From the NCBI RefSeq assembly GCF_001403615.1, contig NZ_LN879457.1:1398470-1462469 (forward strand): a DNA stretch of 64,000 nt, given 5' to 3'. How positions within the stretch are numbered: the first letter of the stretch is position 1; each line of letters begins with the position of its first letter. Position numbers and translations under genes: made by a program. This document shows positions 33,521-41,312 of the stretch, piece after piece. The notes below the pieces were generated by a model. It saw nothing but the letters and a program-made list of their open reading frames with translations. It ran no database searches and was not told the DNA's origin. Source of the stretch: Desnuesiella massiliensis (GTDB taxonomy: Bacteria > Bacillota > Clostridia > Clostridiales > Clostridiaceae).

Positions 33521-34678
33521 ATGGACATAGAATTATTTGAGCAAACAAGTTTAGTAACTAATAAAGAAATTTGTTATGGTTTGCCGCATGGTACTGGAAT
33601 AGATTCAAGAGTTTTTTCAAGAGTCCTTGATGATAAAAACGTTGTAGCAAGTTATAAGATGTATTGGTTACTTGGGATACTAGATGAAGTAAGTTTGGGG
33701 AGAAATGTAATAGAATTTAAAAGAATAATTTCAAGAATGATAACCTATGGATGGTATCCATTGCTGAAGTACAAGCTGAGTTTTGGATACTCGGATAATC
33801 TAAAAAAACCAATAAATTATATAGCTGAAAAATATGGGTTACCTTCAAATTATAGTTCGGATAAGCTATTGGACTTTTTAGATAAAAATGATGATAAAGA
33901 ATTACTAAAAATGATGAATGAGTTAACCTATTTTGTTCCATATAGGTTACTAACTCCGTTTTATGTAAGTGAACTAAAAGGAGTAAAAGACAGTTCTAAA
34001 AATAAACTTATAGAGTATCTATCACAAAATACAAGTCATGGATTATATAAAATTATAAATGGCAATACCATTGTTATAAATGAAGGCTGGGATGATTATT
34101 TAAAAAATAATTATAAAATAATAAAAGCTTGGATTTATTATAAATTAGTAATGTTCCTTCAAAAAAAGAATCCAAATGTTCCAGCTATTGCACTTAAATT
34201 AGAAGCACCCATCAAAAGAGAGCTTGAAGCAGCGAAGAAATTATGGAAACAGGTTATTTCATCGAAAAATATAAAAGACATATATACAGGAAATGAATTT
34301 AACGATACCAACTATGCAAAATACGGCCTTTTAAGTATAGATCACTTTATTCCTTGGAGCTTTGTTTTACATGATAAAATGTGGAACTTAACTCCCACTT
34401 TTAAAAATATAAATAGCTCTAAGAGTGATAATCTGTTAGATTATGATTTGTATATAGATTCATTTTGTAATATTCAATATGAGGCATTCTCTTATATATG
34501 TGATAATAAGAGAAATAAAGATTTGGAAGAATACATTGATATTTTACAACTAGAAAATCCTTATGAATATTACATAAGTTCAAATAGAAATGACTTTAAT
34601 TCAAAATTAAAACAAAATATAGCACCACTTTTTCAAATAGCGGTAAATCAAGGGTTTAATGTAGTCAAAGAATTGTAA
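33521..34678 (+). CDS. HNH endonuclease domain protein
   Basis: 385 residues, AGAGGT before the ATG. The last third has an HNH fold: ERELEAAKKLWKQVI, YTGNEF, SIDHFIPWSFVLHDKMWNLTPTFKNIN (DH...N) and NSSKSDNL. The N-terminal 250 residues look like a partner or recognition domain. Such proteins occur as solitary defence or restriction-like nucleases. It is placed between nucleotide-metabolism genes and the sparse region; a partner methylase is not visible. Ends before a strong terminator. Confidence 0.85.
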   Translation: MDIELFEQTSLVTNKEICYGLPHGTGIDSRVFSRVLDDKNVVASYKMYWLLGILDEVSLGRNVIEFKRIISRMITYGWYPLLKYKLSFGYSDNLKKPINYIAEKYGLPSNYSSDKLLDFLDKNDDKELLKMMNELTYFVPYRLLTPFYVSELKGVKDSSKNKLIEYLSQNTSHGLYKIINGNTIVINEGWDDYLKNNYKIIKAWIYYKLVMFLQKKNPNVPAIALKLEAPIKRELEAAKKLWKQVISSKNIKDIYTGNEFNDTNYAKYGLLSIDHFIPWSFVLHDKMWNLTPTFKNINSSKSDNLLDYDLYIDSFCNIQYEAFSYICDNKRNKDLEEYIDILQLENPYEYYISSNRNDFNSKLKQNIAPLFQIAVNQGFNVVKEL

Positions 34679-34706
34679 TGTGATAAAGTACTTTTTCTCT
34701 ATAATG

Positions 34707-34747
34707 AGAACTTAGATGATTGAAATTAATCTATCTTAGTTCTTTTT
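34707..34747 (+). terminator. Rho-independent terminator of the HNH gene
   Basis: AGAACTTAGATGATT pairs with AATCTATCTTAGTTCT around a GAAATT loop, with two bulges, then TTTTTATTTT. Confidence 0.85.
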
Positions 34748-34756
34748 ATTTTAATT

Positions 34757-34825
34757 TAAATTACAATAATTAATAAAAGAAAATATACAAATATGTAAAA
34801 TTATGTGGTAAAATCATACTATATA
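34757..34825 (+). promoter_or_regulatory. Promoter-like segment, duplicate of 9097
   Basis: Contains TGTGGTAAAAT (extended -10-like). No clear gene starts just downstream, so it may be a relic. The stretch 34826-35208 holds no gene that I can support. Confidence 0.35.
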
Positions 34826-35208
34826 ATGATGCAATAATATAAAGAAAAAAGTAAAGCAAAGCAAAGCAACTTTTCAAATTCAACCAAACGTTTTGAAAAC
34901 ATGATATTTATAAAAAATATAGAAACATAGAATATTTAAGATTTAATCTAATTTAATTACATGAATAAAAGATTAGCAAAGATATAGAAAACAGATAGGG
35001 AAGAGTTGCAGGTAGAGAATTGAAGAGAAGTATGGGAAATAAGTGATTTATTAATTTCATGAAGATGTATATCTGAGGAAAAATATAGGATTATTATGTC
35101 TATAATCGGAAGCTGAGATGATTTATAATATAAAAAGCACATTCTTTAGTGAAGAGGTTCAATAATAATTTTGTAATTCTGAAAATTATGCTTTTGAAGG
35201 GAATAAAG

Positions 35209-35257
35209 CTTCTTGCATTAATAATATTATTTAACAAAATATTATTAATGCAAGAAG
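35209..35257 (+). repeat. Perfect 20-bp inverted repeat with 9-base loop
   Basis: The arms CTTCTTGCATTAATAATATT (35209-35228) and its exact complement (35238-35257) surround ATTTAACAA. There is no T tract on the + side, so it is not a standard terminator. Confidence 0.95.
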
Positions 35258-35289
35258 TGTAGGTTAAATATTGTACAAGAGAGGTAAAA

Positions 35290-35412
35290 ATGAAAAGTAA
35301 ATTTTATGTGAGTAAATTAAGGATGTATAAACTTAAGTTAGATTTAGAAGAATTAAATCATCATAAAATAATTCAATATCTAGAGGTTCATGCCATAGAA
35401 ACTATAACATAA
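35290..35412 (+). CDS. Small peptide, 40 residues, uncertain
   Basis: ATG 35290 follows AGAGGT (35280-35285) at good spacing. The peptide (KSKFYVSKLRMYKLKLD, ending HAIETIT) is basic and soluble with no recognisable family. It follows the perfect palindrome, so it may be a small regulated gene or a remnant. Confidence 0.4.
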   Translation: MKSKFYVSKLRMYKLKLDLEELNHHKIIQYLEVHAIETIT

Positions 35413-35464
35413 AACTTAAAATGTAACATATTTTTTAGATTCATAGAGGGGATGCGTTAGGGTT

Positions 35465-36403
35465 ATGATAGACAATTTGCGCAAATGGGTACGTAAAGAA
35501 AAAAACAACTTAATATTGGGAGTTTTTTTCATTGTTGTAATGTTAATAAGTGTATCGTTAGAAAGGAAATTTAATATTTATTATAAATTTCTTTATGCTT
35601 TTTCTTTTACAATAATCGTAATATATATTTTGCTGAATTATAAAATAAATTATAGTAAGAATAAGAGAATCAATGGATTTTTAGTATTTATTTTAAATAT
35701 AATAATTATGCTTGATTTATACAGATATACTAGAGCAAGTGTTATTGATTGGTTTTTATGTATTGAAGTCTTATTATATTTAGTAGTGGTTAGTGTAGGT
35801 GTACATATGGTCTATATAGCAAAAAAGGAATTTCGAAAAAATTTTATTAAATATTTGCTATTAAGTATTTTTACAGTAGTTATTAGTTTTGCAGGGATAT
35901 ATTTATCTTTATATGATATGTATTTTCCATATGGATATGAGAATTTCAAAATAGATCAAAAAATGAACTATTCACGAGTAGTTATGCCTACTGATTTTAT
36001 TTATTATAGTGCAGATTGCTTTTTTGGGAGAAGTGTTAGCTATGTTAAAATCTCTACTCCAGACTATACTGATGTACAAGATGATAAGAAGGTTGCTCAT
36101 AATTATCCTGAAATGTATCATAATGTAGAATTAGTATATACAGCAGTACGAATTTTTTCAATGCTAGAAGCTATACTTTTTGTAGTATACATTTCCATAA
36201 TAGTTGTAATAATGCCTTCAAAGGATGATGAAGAAATCGAAAAAACAACGAAAAAGAAACAAAATGAAATGTATGAAAAAATTATTAAAATCGACTCTGA
36301 TATTGAAGGGTTGAAGAATATGGTTAGAAATTATGATTTTAGACCAAAAGGATCAAAAGGATTGGAGCCTTTAAAAAAATTGATTCAGTACTTTTTAAAT
36401 TAA
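35465..36403 (+). CDS. Multi-pass membrane protein, possible channel-like
   Basis: 312 residues: about six hydrophobic segments (17-35, 40-57, 68-85, 94-117, 129-150, 230-250) and a charged C-terminal cytoplasmic tail with helical heptads. The segment PTDFIYYSADCFFGRSVSYVKIST (given in parts) before the last span loosely resembles the pore helix and filter of two-span ion channels but lacks the GYGD signature. AGAGGGG is 12 bases before ATG. The tail ends in a basic region. Function unknown. Confidence 0.7.
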   Translation: MIDNLRKWVRKEKNNLILGVFFIVVMLISVSLERKFNIYYKFLYAFSFTIIVIYILLNYKINYSKNKRINGFLVFILNIIIMLDLYRYTRASVIDWFLCIEVLLYLVVVSVGVHMVYIAKKEFRKNFIKYLLLSIFTVVISFAGIYLSLYDMYFPYGYENFKIDQKMNYSRVVMPTDFIYYSADCFFGRSVSYVKISTPDYTDVQDDKKVAHNYPEMYHNVELVYTAVRIFSMLEAILFVVYISIIVVIMPSKDDEEIEKTTKKKQNEMYEKIIKIDSDIEGLKNMVRNYDFRPKGSKGLEPLKKLIQYFLN

Positions 36404-37007
36404 CATATTTCTATTTTAAAAAAATTAAAATTTAATCAATATTTACCATAAAATTTAGCATATGAAATTATCTTTGAAGTTATAATTGTAAAGATATGGA
36501 TGGACGACAGAAAAAGTTATATTCTTGCTTAACATGATGATGCTATAATTGGAATTGAAGCAGGCTGGATTGTTTTTTTAAAGGACTGATGCACCTTTTA
36601 GCAGAAACATTATACAATTTAGCGATATTAGAATCACTATCTACAATGAAAAAGTCACTAAATTGTATCAGAATTATAGTTGTTAGACAATGAAATCCAC
36701 GAATACAGAACAGCCGTATTGGAGGAATTTAATGTGTTTTTAAATTTTTTATGCATTAGGATTATGAAAGGTGAACTGTAGCATAGATAAGATGTGATAT
36801 TGAATCAAAATTGAACTTCCTATTAACCATATAATTGGGTGTTATAAAAGTTTTACACTTATAGGTTAAAATAAAGGGGTAAAGTATAACTCTGCATAAA
36901 AAGTGAGATGGCTTAACGTCAAGGCTTATAAGTATTTTAAGAAACTTTAAATTGATATTGTACGAATCAGTTAGTCGGGGGAGAATCCTCTCCGTAGCAC
37001 CATATGG
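36404..37007 (+). other. Gene-poor stretch with one palindromic element
   Basis: No gene supported. At 36612-36668 ATACAATTTAG and CTAAATTGTAT form 11-base inverted repeats 35 bases apart (extended by GA/TC after one mismatch), possibly a small MITE remnant. Confidence 0.5.
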
Positions 37008-37037
37008 AAGATTTTCCGAGCTTCGGGAGGTCTTTTT
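37008..37037 (+). terminator. Terminator-like hairpin
   Basis: AAGATTTTCCG and CGGGAGGTCTT pair with G-T wobbles around AGCTT, then seven Ts. The gene it ends is not identified. Confidence 0.6.
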
Positions 37038-37193
37038 TTATCTTCAATAACTCAATAATGAAAAATACATCATTAAAGTAAGTTTGTAGTTAATGATGTA
37101 TCTCCTTTGTTATGGAGTATTTTGTGTAGAATGTAAAACAAGATGATAGACTGAGAAAAGACTATAAGAGTTATTCTTATAGCCTTTAAAAGT

Positions 37194-37832
37194 TTACTCA
37201 AAGTATAGAGTTTTCACAAAATCACCAAGTCTTGATGCTTCAGACTGTGTCATATCTTTAGGAATCGAAAGTTTCACTAATACACCAGGACGAATAGGAT
37301 ATTCTACGTTAATAAATACTTCTTCAGTAGCAGGGAGGTTAATGCTTGTTATATCAGTACCTTCGGATAAAGCTTTTATTGCATAATAATGTTTACTCAA
37401 GTCAGCAGTTGTTCTTTGAACCTTAAGTGATGTTCTCAGCTCATCAGGGAGTTGAGTACGAGATATGGGACCATATAACCATTTGATTTTGCGCTGATGT
37501 GGGTAGCCCTCAGCATCGGAATCTTTTGAATTATCATAAATATAATCACTCTCAATTTTTCCAAAGTAAATATCATCATTATTTGGAACAAGTATTAGAT
37601 CTCCTTTAGACATTTGATTAACAAGTATGTCTATCGTTGCGTAAGCACTACCTAGTTTAAGGCTTGAATAAGTGTAAGGTGGACCCTGTAAAATTGCTTT
37701 AATGTCAGATCTGACTTTACCGGTAAGATCACCGATCAATGGCCAACCAACTGCGATAATATTATCTGTTTTAAAGACTTCCATTCTGTTTCTACCATGC
37801 GGAATTGGACGAACGAGCCATGCTTTTGACAT
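37194..37832 (-). CDS. EVE/PUA-like domain protein
   Basis: 212 residues. It begins SKAWLVRPIPHGRNRMEVF and continues IIAVGWPLIGDLTG, GDLILVPNNDDIYFGKIES, a PUA/EVE-like fold as found at the N-terminus of some restriction-type enzymes that read modified bases. The C-terminal 60 residues are not recognised. No nuclease domain is fused. Divergent from BREX 1.6 kb away; whether they are linked is open. GGAGG at 37840-37844 (minus) supports the start. Confidence 0.65.
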   Translation of the reverse strand: MSKAWLVRPIPHGRNRMEVFKTDNIIAVGWPLIGDLTGKVRSDIKAILQGPPYTYSSLKLGSAYATIDILVNQMSKGDLILVPNNDDIYFGKIESDYIYDNSKDSDAEGYPHQRKIKWLYGPISRTQLPDELRTSLKVQRTTADLSKHYYAIKALSEGTDITSINLPATEEVFINVEYPIRPGVLVKLSIPKDMTQSEASRLGDFVKTLYFE

Positions 37833-37863
37833 ATTAAAACCTCCAAAATTTATTTATATTAAA

Positions 37864-37912
37864 ATAGTAACACGAGAGAAACTTGTTGTCAACAACTAGA
37901 TAACAACTAGAT
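37864..37912 (-). promoter_or_regulatory. Promoter with tandem 11-bp operator-like repeats
   Basis: On the minus strand TTGACA (37892-37887) and TACTAT (37869-37864) are separated by 17 bases. Just upstream, two tandem copies of AACAACTAGAT (37891-37912, plus strand) overlap the -35 box, consistent with a repressor or activator site. Confidence 0.75.
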
Positions 37913-38158
37913 AATATAATTATAAAGTTAAGCAACTAGTAGATATAATTAATGAACTCTCTATTTCTTATATCTAGAAGCAGAATAAGTAGTTTACAAA
38001 AGAGTAATAGACATCTTTATAAACAACCGGACACTGGACATATGAGAAAATATTTAAGATAAATAGTATTTTAAGGCTAAGGAGGGCTGGAATATGGTGG
38101 GATTAGCAAAACAAACTGTAGTCAAAGTTTATTCATCATATCAGAGGATATTGTAAAA

Positions 38159-38197
38159 ATTGAAAATTTCACCTGATTACTAGGAGAAATTTTCAAT
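38159..38197 (+). promoter_or_regulatory. Hairpin enclosing the upp ribosome binding site
   Basis: ATTGAAAATTTC (38159-38170) and GAAATTTTCAAT (38186-38197) pair perfectly over 12 bases. The Shine-Dalgarno TAGGAG sits at the loop/stem border and the second arm includes the A and T of the start codon. Confidence 0.8.
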
Positions 38198-38823
38198 GAG
38201 TAAAGTAACACAAATAACACATCCATTAATACTCCATAAATTAGATTTTATAAGAGATAAGAATACAGGCTCAAAGGATTTTAGAGAATTAGTAGAAGAA
38301 GTTGCTATGTTAATGGATTATGAGGTAACTAGAGACTTACAAATGGAAGAAGTAGAAATAGAAACGCCTATATGTATAACTAAGTGTAAAATGCTATCAG
38401 GAAAGAAGATGGCTATAGTGCCTATTCTAAGAGCTGGATTAGGTATGGTAGATGAAATGCTAAGATTGATTCCAGCAGCTAAGGTTGGTCATATTGGCTT
38501 ATATAGAGATGAAGAAACCCTTCAACCTGTTGAATATTTCTGTAAATTACCTCAAGGCATAGGAGAAAGGGATGTTATAGTTACAGATCCAATGCTAGCT
38601 ACTGGCGGTTCTGCAGTGGATGCTATAATCTTATTAAAGAAAAGAGGAGCAAGAAATATCAGATTAATGTGTTTAATAGATGCTCCAAAAGAAATAAAGG
38701 CTGTAGTAGATGCCCATCCAGATATAGATATATATTGCATCTATAGAAGAGAAGCTTAATGAAAAAGGATATATAGTTCCTGGATTAGGTGATGCAGGAG
38801 ATAGATTATTTGGAACTAAATAA
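38196..38823 (+). pseudogene. upp: Uracil phosphoribosyltransferase with C-terminal frameshift
   Basis: Frame from ATG 38196 matches UPRT to DIDIYC (38738): LMDYEVTRDLQ, VPILRAGLGMVDEML, and the PRPP loop VTDPMLATGGSA. It then shifts; the normal frame continues IEEKLNEKGYIVPGLGDAGDRLFGTK to TAA 38821-38823. A two-base loss in TATTG(TG)CATC explains it. The resulting 187-residue product lacks the uracil-binding PGLGDAGDR segment. The gene salvages uracil to UMP; this copy is probably inactive unless another exists. Confidence 0.92.
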
Positions 38824-38857
38824 GCCTATTTTTTAAAGAGAATTTAATGTATATTTG

Positions 38858-38902
38858 AACCAACTATGAAATAAATATAAAATTTTATAGTTGGTTTTTT
38901 TA
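38858..38902 (+). terminator. Terminator of upp
   Basis: AACCAACTAT and ATAGTTGGTT pair perfectly around a 19-base loop and are followed by a T run. Confidence 0.85.
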
Positions 38903-39024
38903 TAGAGATATATTGTTGTGTATATATTTGCTTTTATTTACTTTAAAAATTATTTAAGGTATAATTGTTATAGTTTATATTTAAAATATGAAAAACTTTA
39001 ATTATCAAGGAGAATAATAGAACT

Positions 39025-39188
39025 ATGGAAAGAAGAGATAAGAATAATTATTATCTTGATATAGCGGAAACTGCATTGATTTAGGTTTTTACATAAGAGA
39101 AGAGCTAAATGTACCTAAAGGTACCCATTATGAGTTATGTAGAAGTATACATAGTGAAAATATTTATTTTAAAAAATATGATTTTTGA
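39025..39188 (+). pseudogene. dCMP deaminase (ComEB-like) with internal deletion
   Basis: ATG 39025 after AAGGAG encodes MERRDKNNYYLDIAETA, the N-terminus of ComEB-type deaminases. The text then jumps to CIDLGFYIREELNVPKGTHYELCRSIHSE in another frame, ending at TGA 39188. The missing middle (about 37 residues) includes the first zinc-ligand region, and the C-terminal end is also lost. Order upp then comEB-like gene is the normal Clostridium arrangement near the ATP synthase operon. Confidence 0.8.
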
Positions 39189-39289
39189 TTTACATTTATT
39201 GTACTAAAAGCATTGATTTGTAAAAGGGTAAGAGGATGGTAAATAAAAACAAGGACGTTTTATTAGAGTTTTTATAAGGTAAAGCATCC

Positions 39290-39298
39290 TGTTATAAT
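39290..39298 (+). promoter_or_regulatory. Candidate BREX promoter (extended -10)
   Basis: TGTTATAAT (39290-39298) is an extended -10 box about 116 bases upstream of the first BREX gene. A clear -35 box is not seen. Confidence 0.45.
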
Positions 39299-39413
39299 TT
39301 ATAAATAAAAGTGAAGTGAATTTTTATATTAAGTAAATGATGCAATTATATGAATTTATAAAATTTTTATAGGTAGTGCACAAATGAATTTATTACCTTA
39401 AGTTAATTAGGAG

Positions 39414-39962
39414 GTGCCTAAGATAGCAGGTAAAGTATATAACATAGAAGATATTGTAAGGATGAGAATTTTAATTTTAACCCTTGGGGGAGTAGAGCAT
39501 GCGTCTTGGTGGCCAGGGCATTTTTTAACTTCAACAGGGTTAAGTTTTTTAAGTAGAATATATCCTAGAAGTGATTTCGCAGCAGCAGTTAATTCTTGTA
39601 ATGATATTGCTAGAGAAATTCATATCGATAGCGTTGGGAATGTTGCTGTTTTTAATATTTTGCAGTTGCCTATTCAGTATGAAAATGAAATTGAGCAATT
39701 TTTGATAGAAAACAATGAGATTTTGAGGAATGAGTATATGAAACGATTTAGCGATGGTTCGTCGTTAATTAATGAATTAGAAAAGTACATAGGAAACAGT
39801 AAAAGTGCTAAAGCAAATCCAGGGCCTATTAGAGTTGGATTTACAAAAGATACGTCCTTTGATGAGTTTTTTGCTAAAGCTATCCAATGCTATTACATTG
39901 GATTTAAGAAAGGCATAAAGGTTTTTCCTTACTTAGAGGAGGCGAAAAAAAGTGCACAGTGA
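39414..39962 (+). CDS. brxE: BrxE-like BREX protein
   Basis: About 182 residues. RMRILILTLGGVEHASWWPGHFLTSTGL (shown as motifs: the WW-P-x-F core) and NILQLPIQYENEIEQFL resemble the short BrxE proteins known from type 6 BREX loci. It overlaps brxA by 11 bases, so it belongs to the operon. The start is unclear: GTG 39414 directly abuts AGGAG, and an in-frame TAG at 39408 excludes anything earlier. ATG 39462 is a possible shorter start. Assignment is by motif and context, not by search. Confidence 0.7.
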   Translation: MPKIAGKVYNIEDIVRMRILILTLGGVEHASWWPGHFLTSTGLSFLSRIYPRSDFAAAVNSCNDIAREIHIDSVGNVAVFNILQLPIQYENEIEQFLIENNEILRNEYMKRFSDGSSLINELEKYIGNSKSAKANPGPIRVGFTKDTSFDEFFAKAIQCYYIGFKKGIKVFPYLEEAKKSAQ

Positions 39963-40764
39963 TATAAATGTGAAACAGAGGCATTATTCTGCAGCTTTGA
40001 CAAAAGGAGCAGCATTAAAAGAGGATATGAGGGTTTTACTCAAGAGTTGGGAACAAAGTGAATCACCACAAGAGTTTGCACAAAGAGTCCAAGGAAGTGA
40101 TTTACTTGGGAAAACAACTGCTTATAGGACGAGAGATTTGGTACTTAGAATCTTTAGACCTAGATTTCTTGTTCCTAATGATGAACAAGCAATTTGGTTG
40201 AAAAAATTAATTATGAATGGAATACATAGAAAAATAGTAGATGAGCTAATGTTTTTGTACACTGCAAGAGCAGATGACTTGTTTTATGATTTTGTTATAA
40301 ATGTATTTTGGCCATTATGTAATAGAGGAGACATTATAATAAGAAATGATGATGTGTTATCTTTTTTAATGAAGGCACAGGATGAAGGTGTACTAAATGA
40401 GCAATGGTCAGAAAGTGTAAAGTTAAAAGTTTGTACTACTGTATTAGGTATTCTAAAAGACTATGGGTTTATTAGAGAAGAAAAAAGAGGTTATAGAGAA
40501 ATTGTGAATTATCGAGTATCTGATGTCACAATTGCTTATATAGCATATGTTCTACATTTTCAGGGCCTATCTGATTTAGCAGTATGTGAGCATCCAGATT
40601 GGCTGCTTTTTGGATTGGAGAGAAACAATTTAGTCAGCAGATTAGATGAATTAGGAGAATTAGCAGGATTAATTGTCCAACGAGCTGGAAGTGTTATACG
40701 AATTAGTTGGAAGTTTGAAAATATGGAGGTTTTTTTGAATGGACTCACTAAGCAATTCATTTAA
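39952..40764 (+). CDS. brxA: BREX protein BrxA (DUF1819)
   Basis: 270 residues from GTG 39952, with GAGGAGG 11 bases upstream. YSAALTKGAALKEDMRVLLKSWEQ, KTTAYRTRDLVLRIFRPRFL and the C-terminal helical region match DUF1819. BrxA is a DNA-binding core component of BREX. It overlaps brxB by 26 bases, indicating coupled translation. Confidence 0.92.
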   Translation: MHSDINVKQRHYSAALTKGAALKEDMRVLLKSWEQSESPQEFAQRVQGSDLLGKTTAYRTRDLVLRIFRPRFLVPNDEQAIWLKKLIMNGIHRKIVDELMFLYTARADDLFYDFVINVFWPLCNRGDIIIRNDDVLSFLMKAQDEGVLNEQWSESVKLKVCTTVLGILKDYGFIREEKRGYREIVNYRVSDVTIAYIAYVLHFQGLSDLAVCEHPDWLLFGLERNNLVSRLDELGELAGLIVQRAGSVIRISWKFENMEVFLNGLTKQFI

Positions 40765-41311
40765 TGAATTAAGAGAAAAGCTTATGAATTATGATATGTT
40801 AAATCCAGCAATGAGTGATCCAATCTTTTATTTTGTTTATAAATCTAGTCAAACATTTGAGGTTAAGCAAAGGCTTAATTCGTGGATTGGTATGCTAAAA
40901 AATGATGGATATAAGGTAAATCAAATATCGTTCTCGGACATCATTTGGGAGATAATCGATGAATCAGGAAGATGGGAAGAATGGATTGAAATTGAGAACG
41001 AATACGAAATCAAACAAATAAATGATTCAATCAAGAATGTATTAATGTCAAAGAACTGCTTAATTAACAAAATAGCAGATCAGGTAACTAGAGAAAGTAT
41101 TGATAAAGAAGTTATCATTTTTACGGATACAGAATTTCTACATCCATTTTTCAGGGCTAGAAGCATAGAAAGCCAGTTACATGATAAAATAAAAATACCT
41201 ACTGTAATACTATATCCAGGGATGAGAATAGGACAATATGGATTGCATTTTCTGGAATTTTACGATGAAGACAGCAACTATAGATCAATGCTAATAGGAG
41301 GGGAAGAATAA
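40739..41311 (+). CDS. brxB: BREX protein BrxB (DUF1788)
   Basis: 190 residues, GGAGG 9 bases before ATG 40739. FNELREKLMNYDMLNPAMSD, IFYFVYKSSQTFEVKQRLNSW, VIIFTDTEFLHPFFRARSIESQLH and VILYPGMRIGQYGLHFLEFY match DUF1788. It probably acts as an adaptor in the BREX complex. One base separates it from brxC. Confidence 0.93.
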   Translation: MDSLSNSFNELREKLMNYDMLNPAMSDPIFYFVYKSSQTFEVKQRLNSWIGMLKNDGYKVNQISFSDIIWEIIDESGRWEEWIEIENEYEIKQINDSIKNVLMSKNCLINKIADQVTRESIDKEVIIFTDTEFLHPFFRARSIESQLHDKIKIPTVILYPGMRIGQYGLHFLEFYDEDSNYRSMLIGGEE

Positions 41312-41312
41312 T

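Noticed and set aside
34839..34880. GCAAA microsatellite as a regulatory repeat
   Set aside because: Only three short imperfect units in AT-rich intergenic DNA; no support for a function.
36965..37005. tRNA 3' end or ncRNA remnant (GGGGGAGAATCCTCTCCG then GTAGCACCA)
   Set aside because: The CACCA end and a hairpin are suggestive, but no T-loop consensus or full cloverleaf can be found; kept only as sequence before a terminator.
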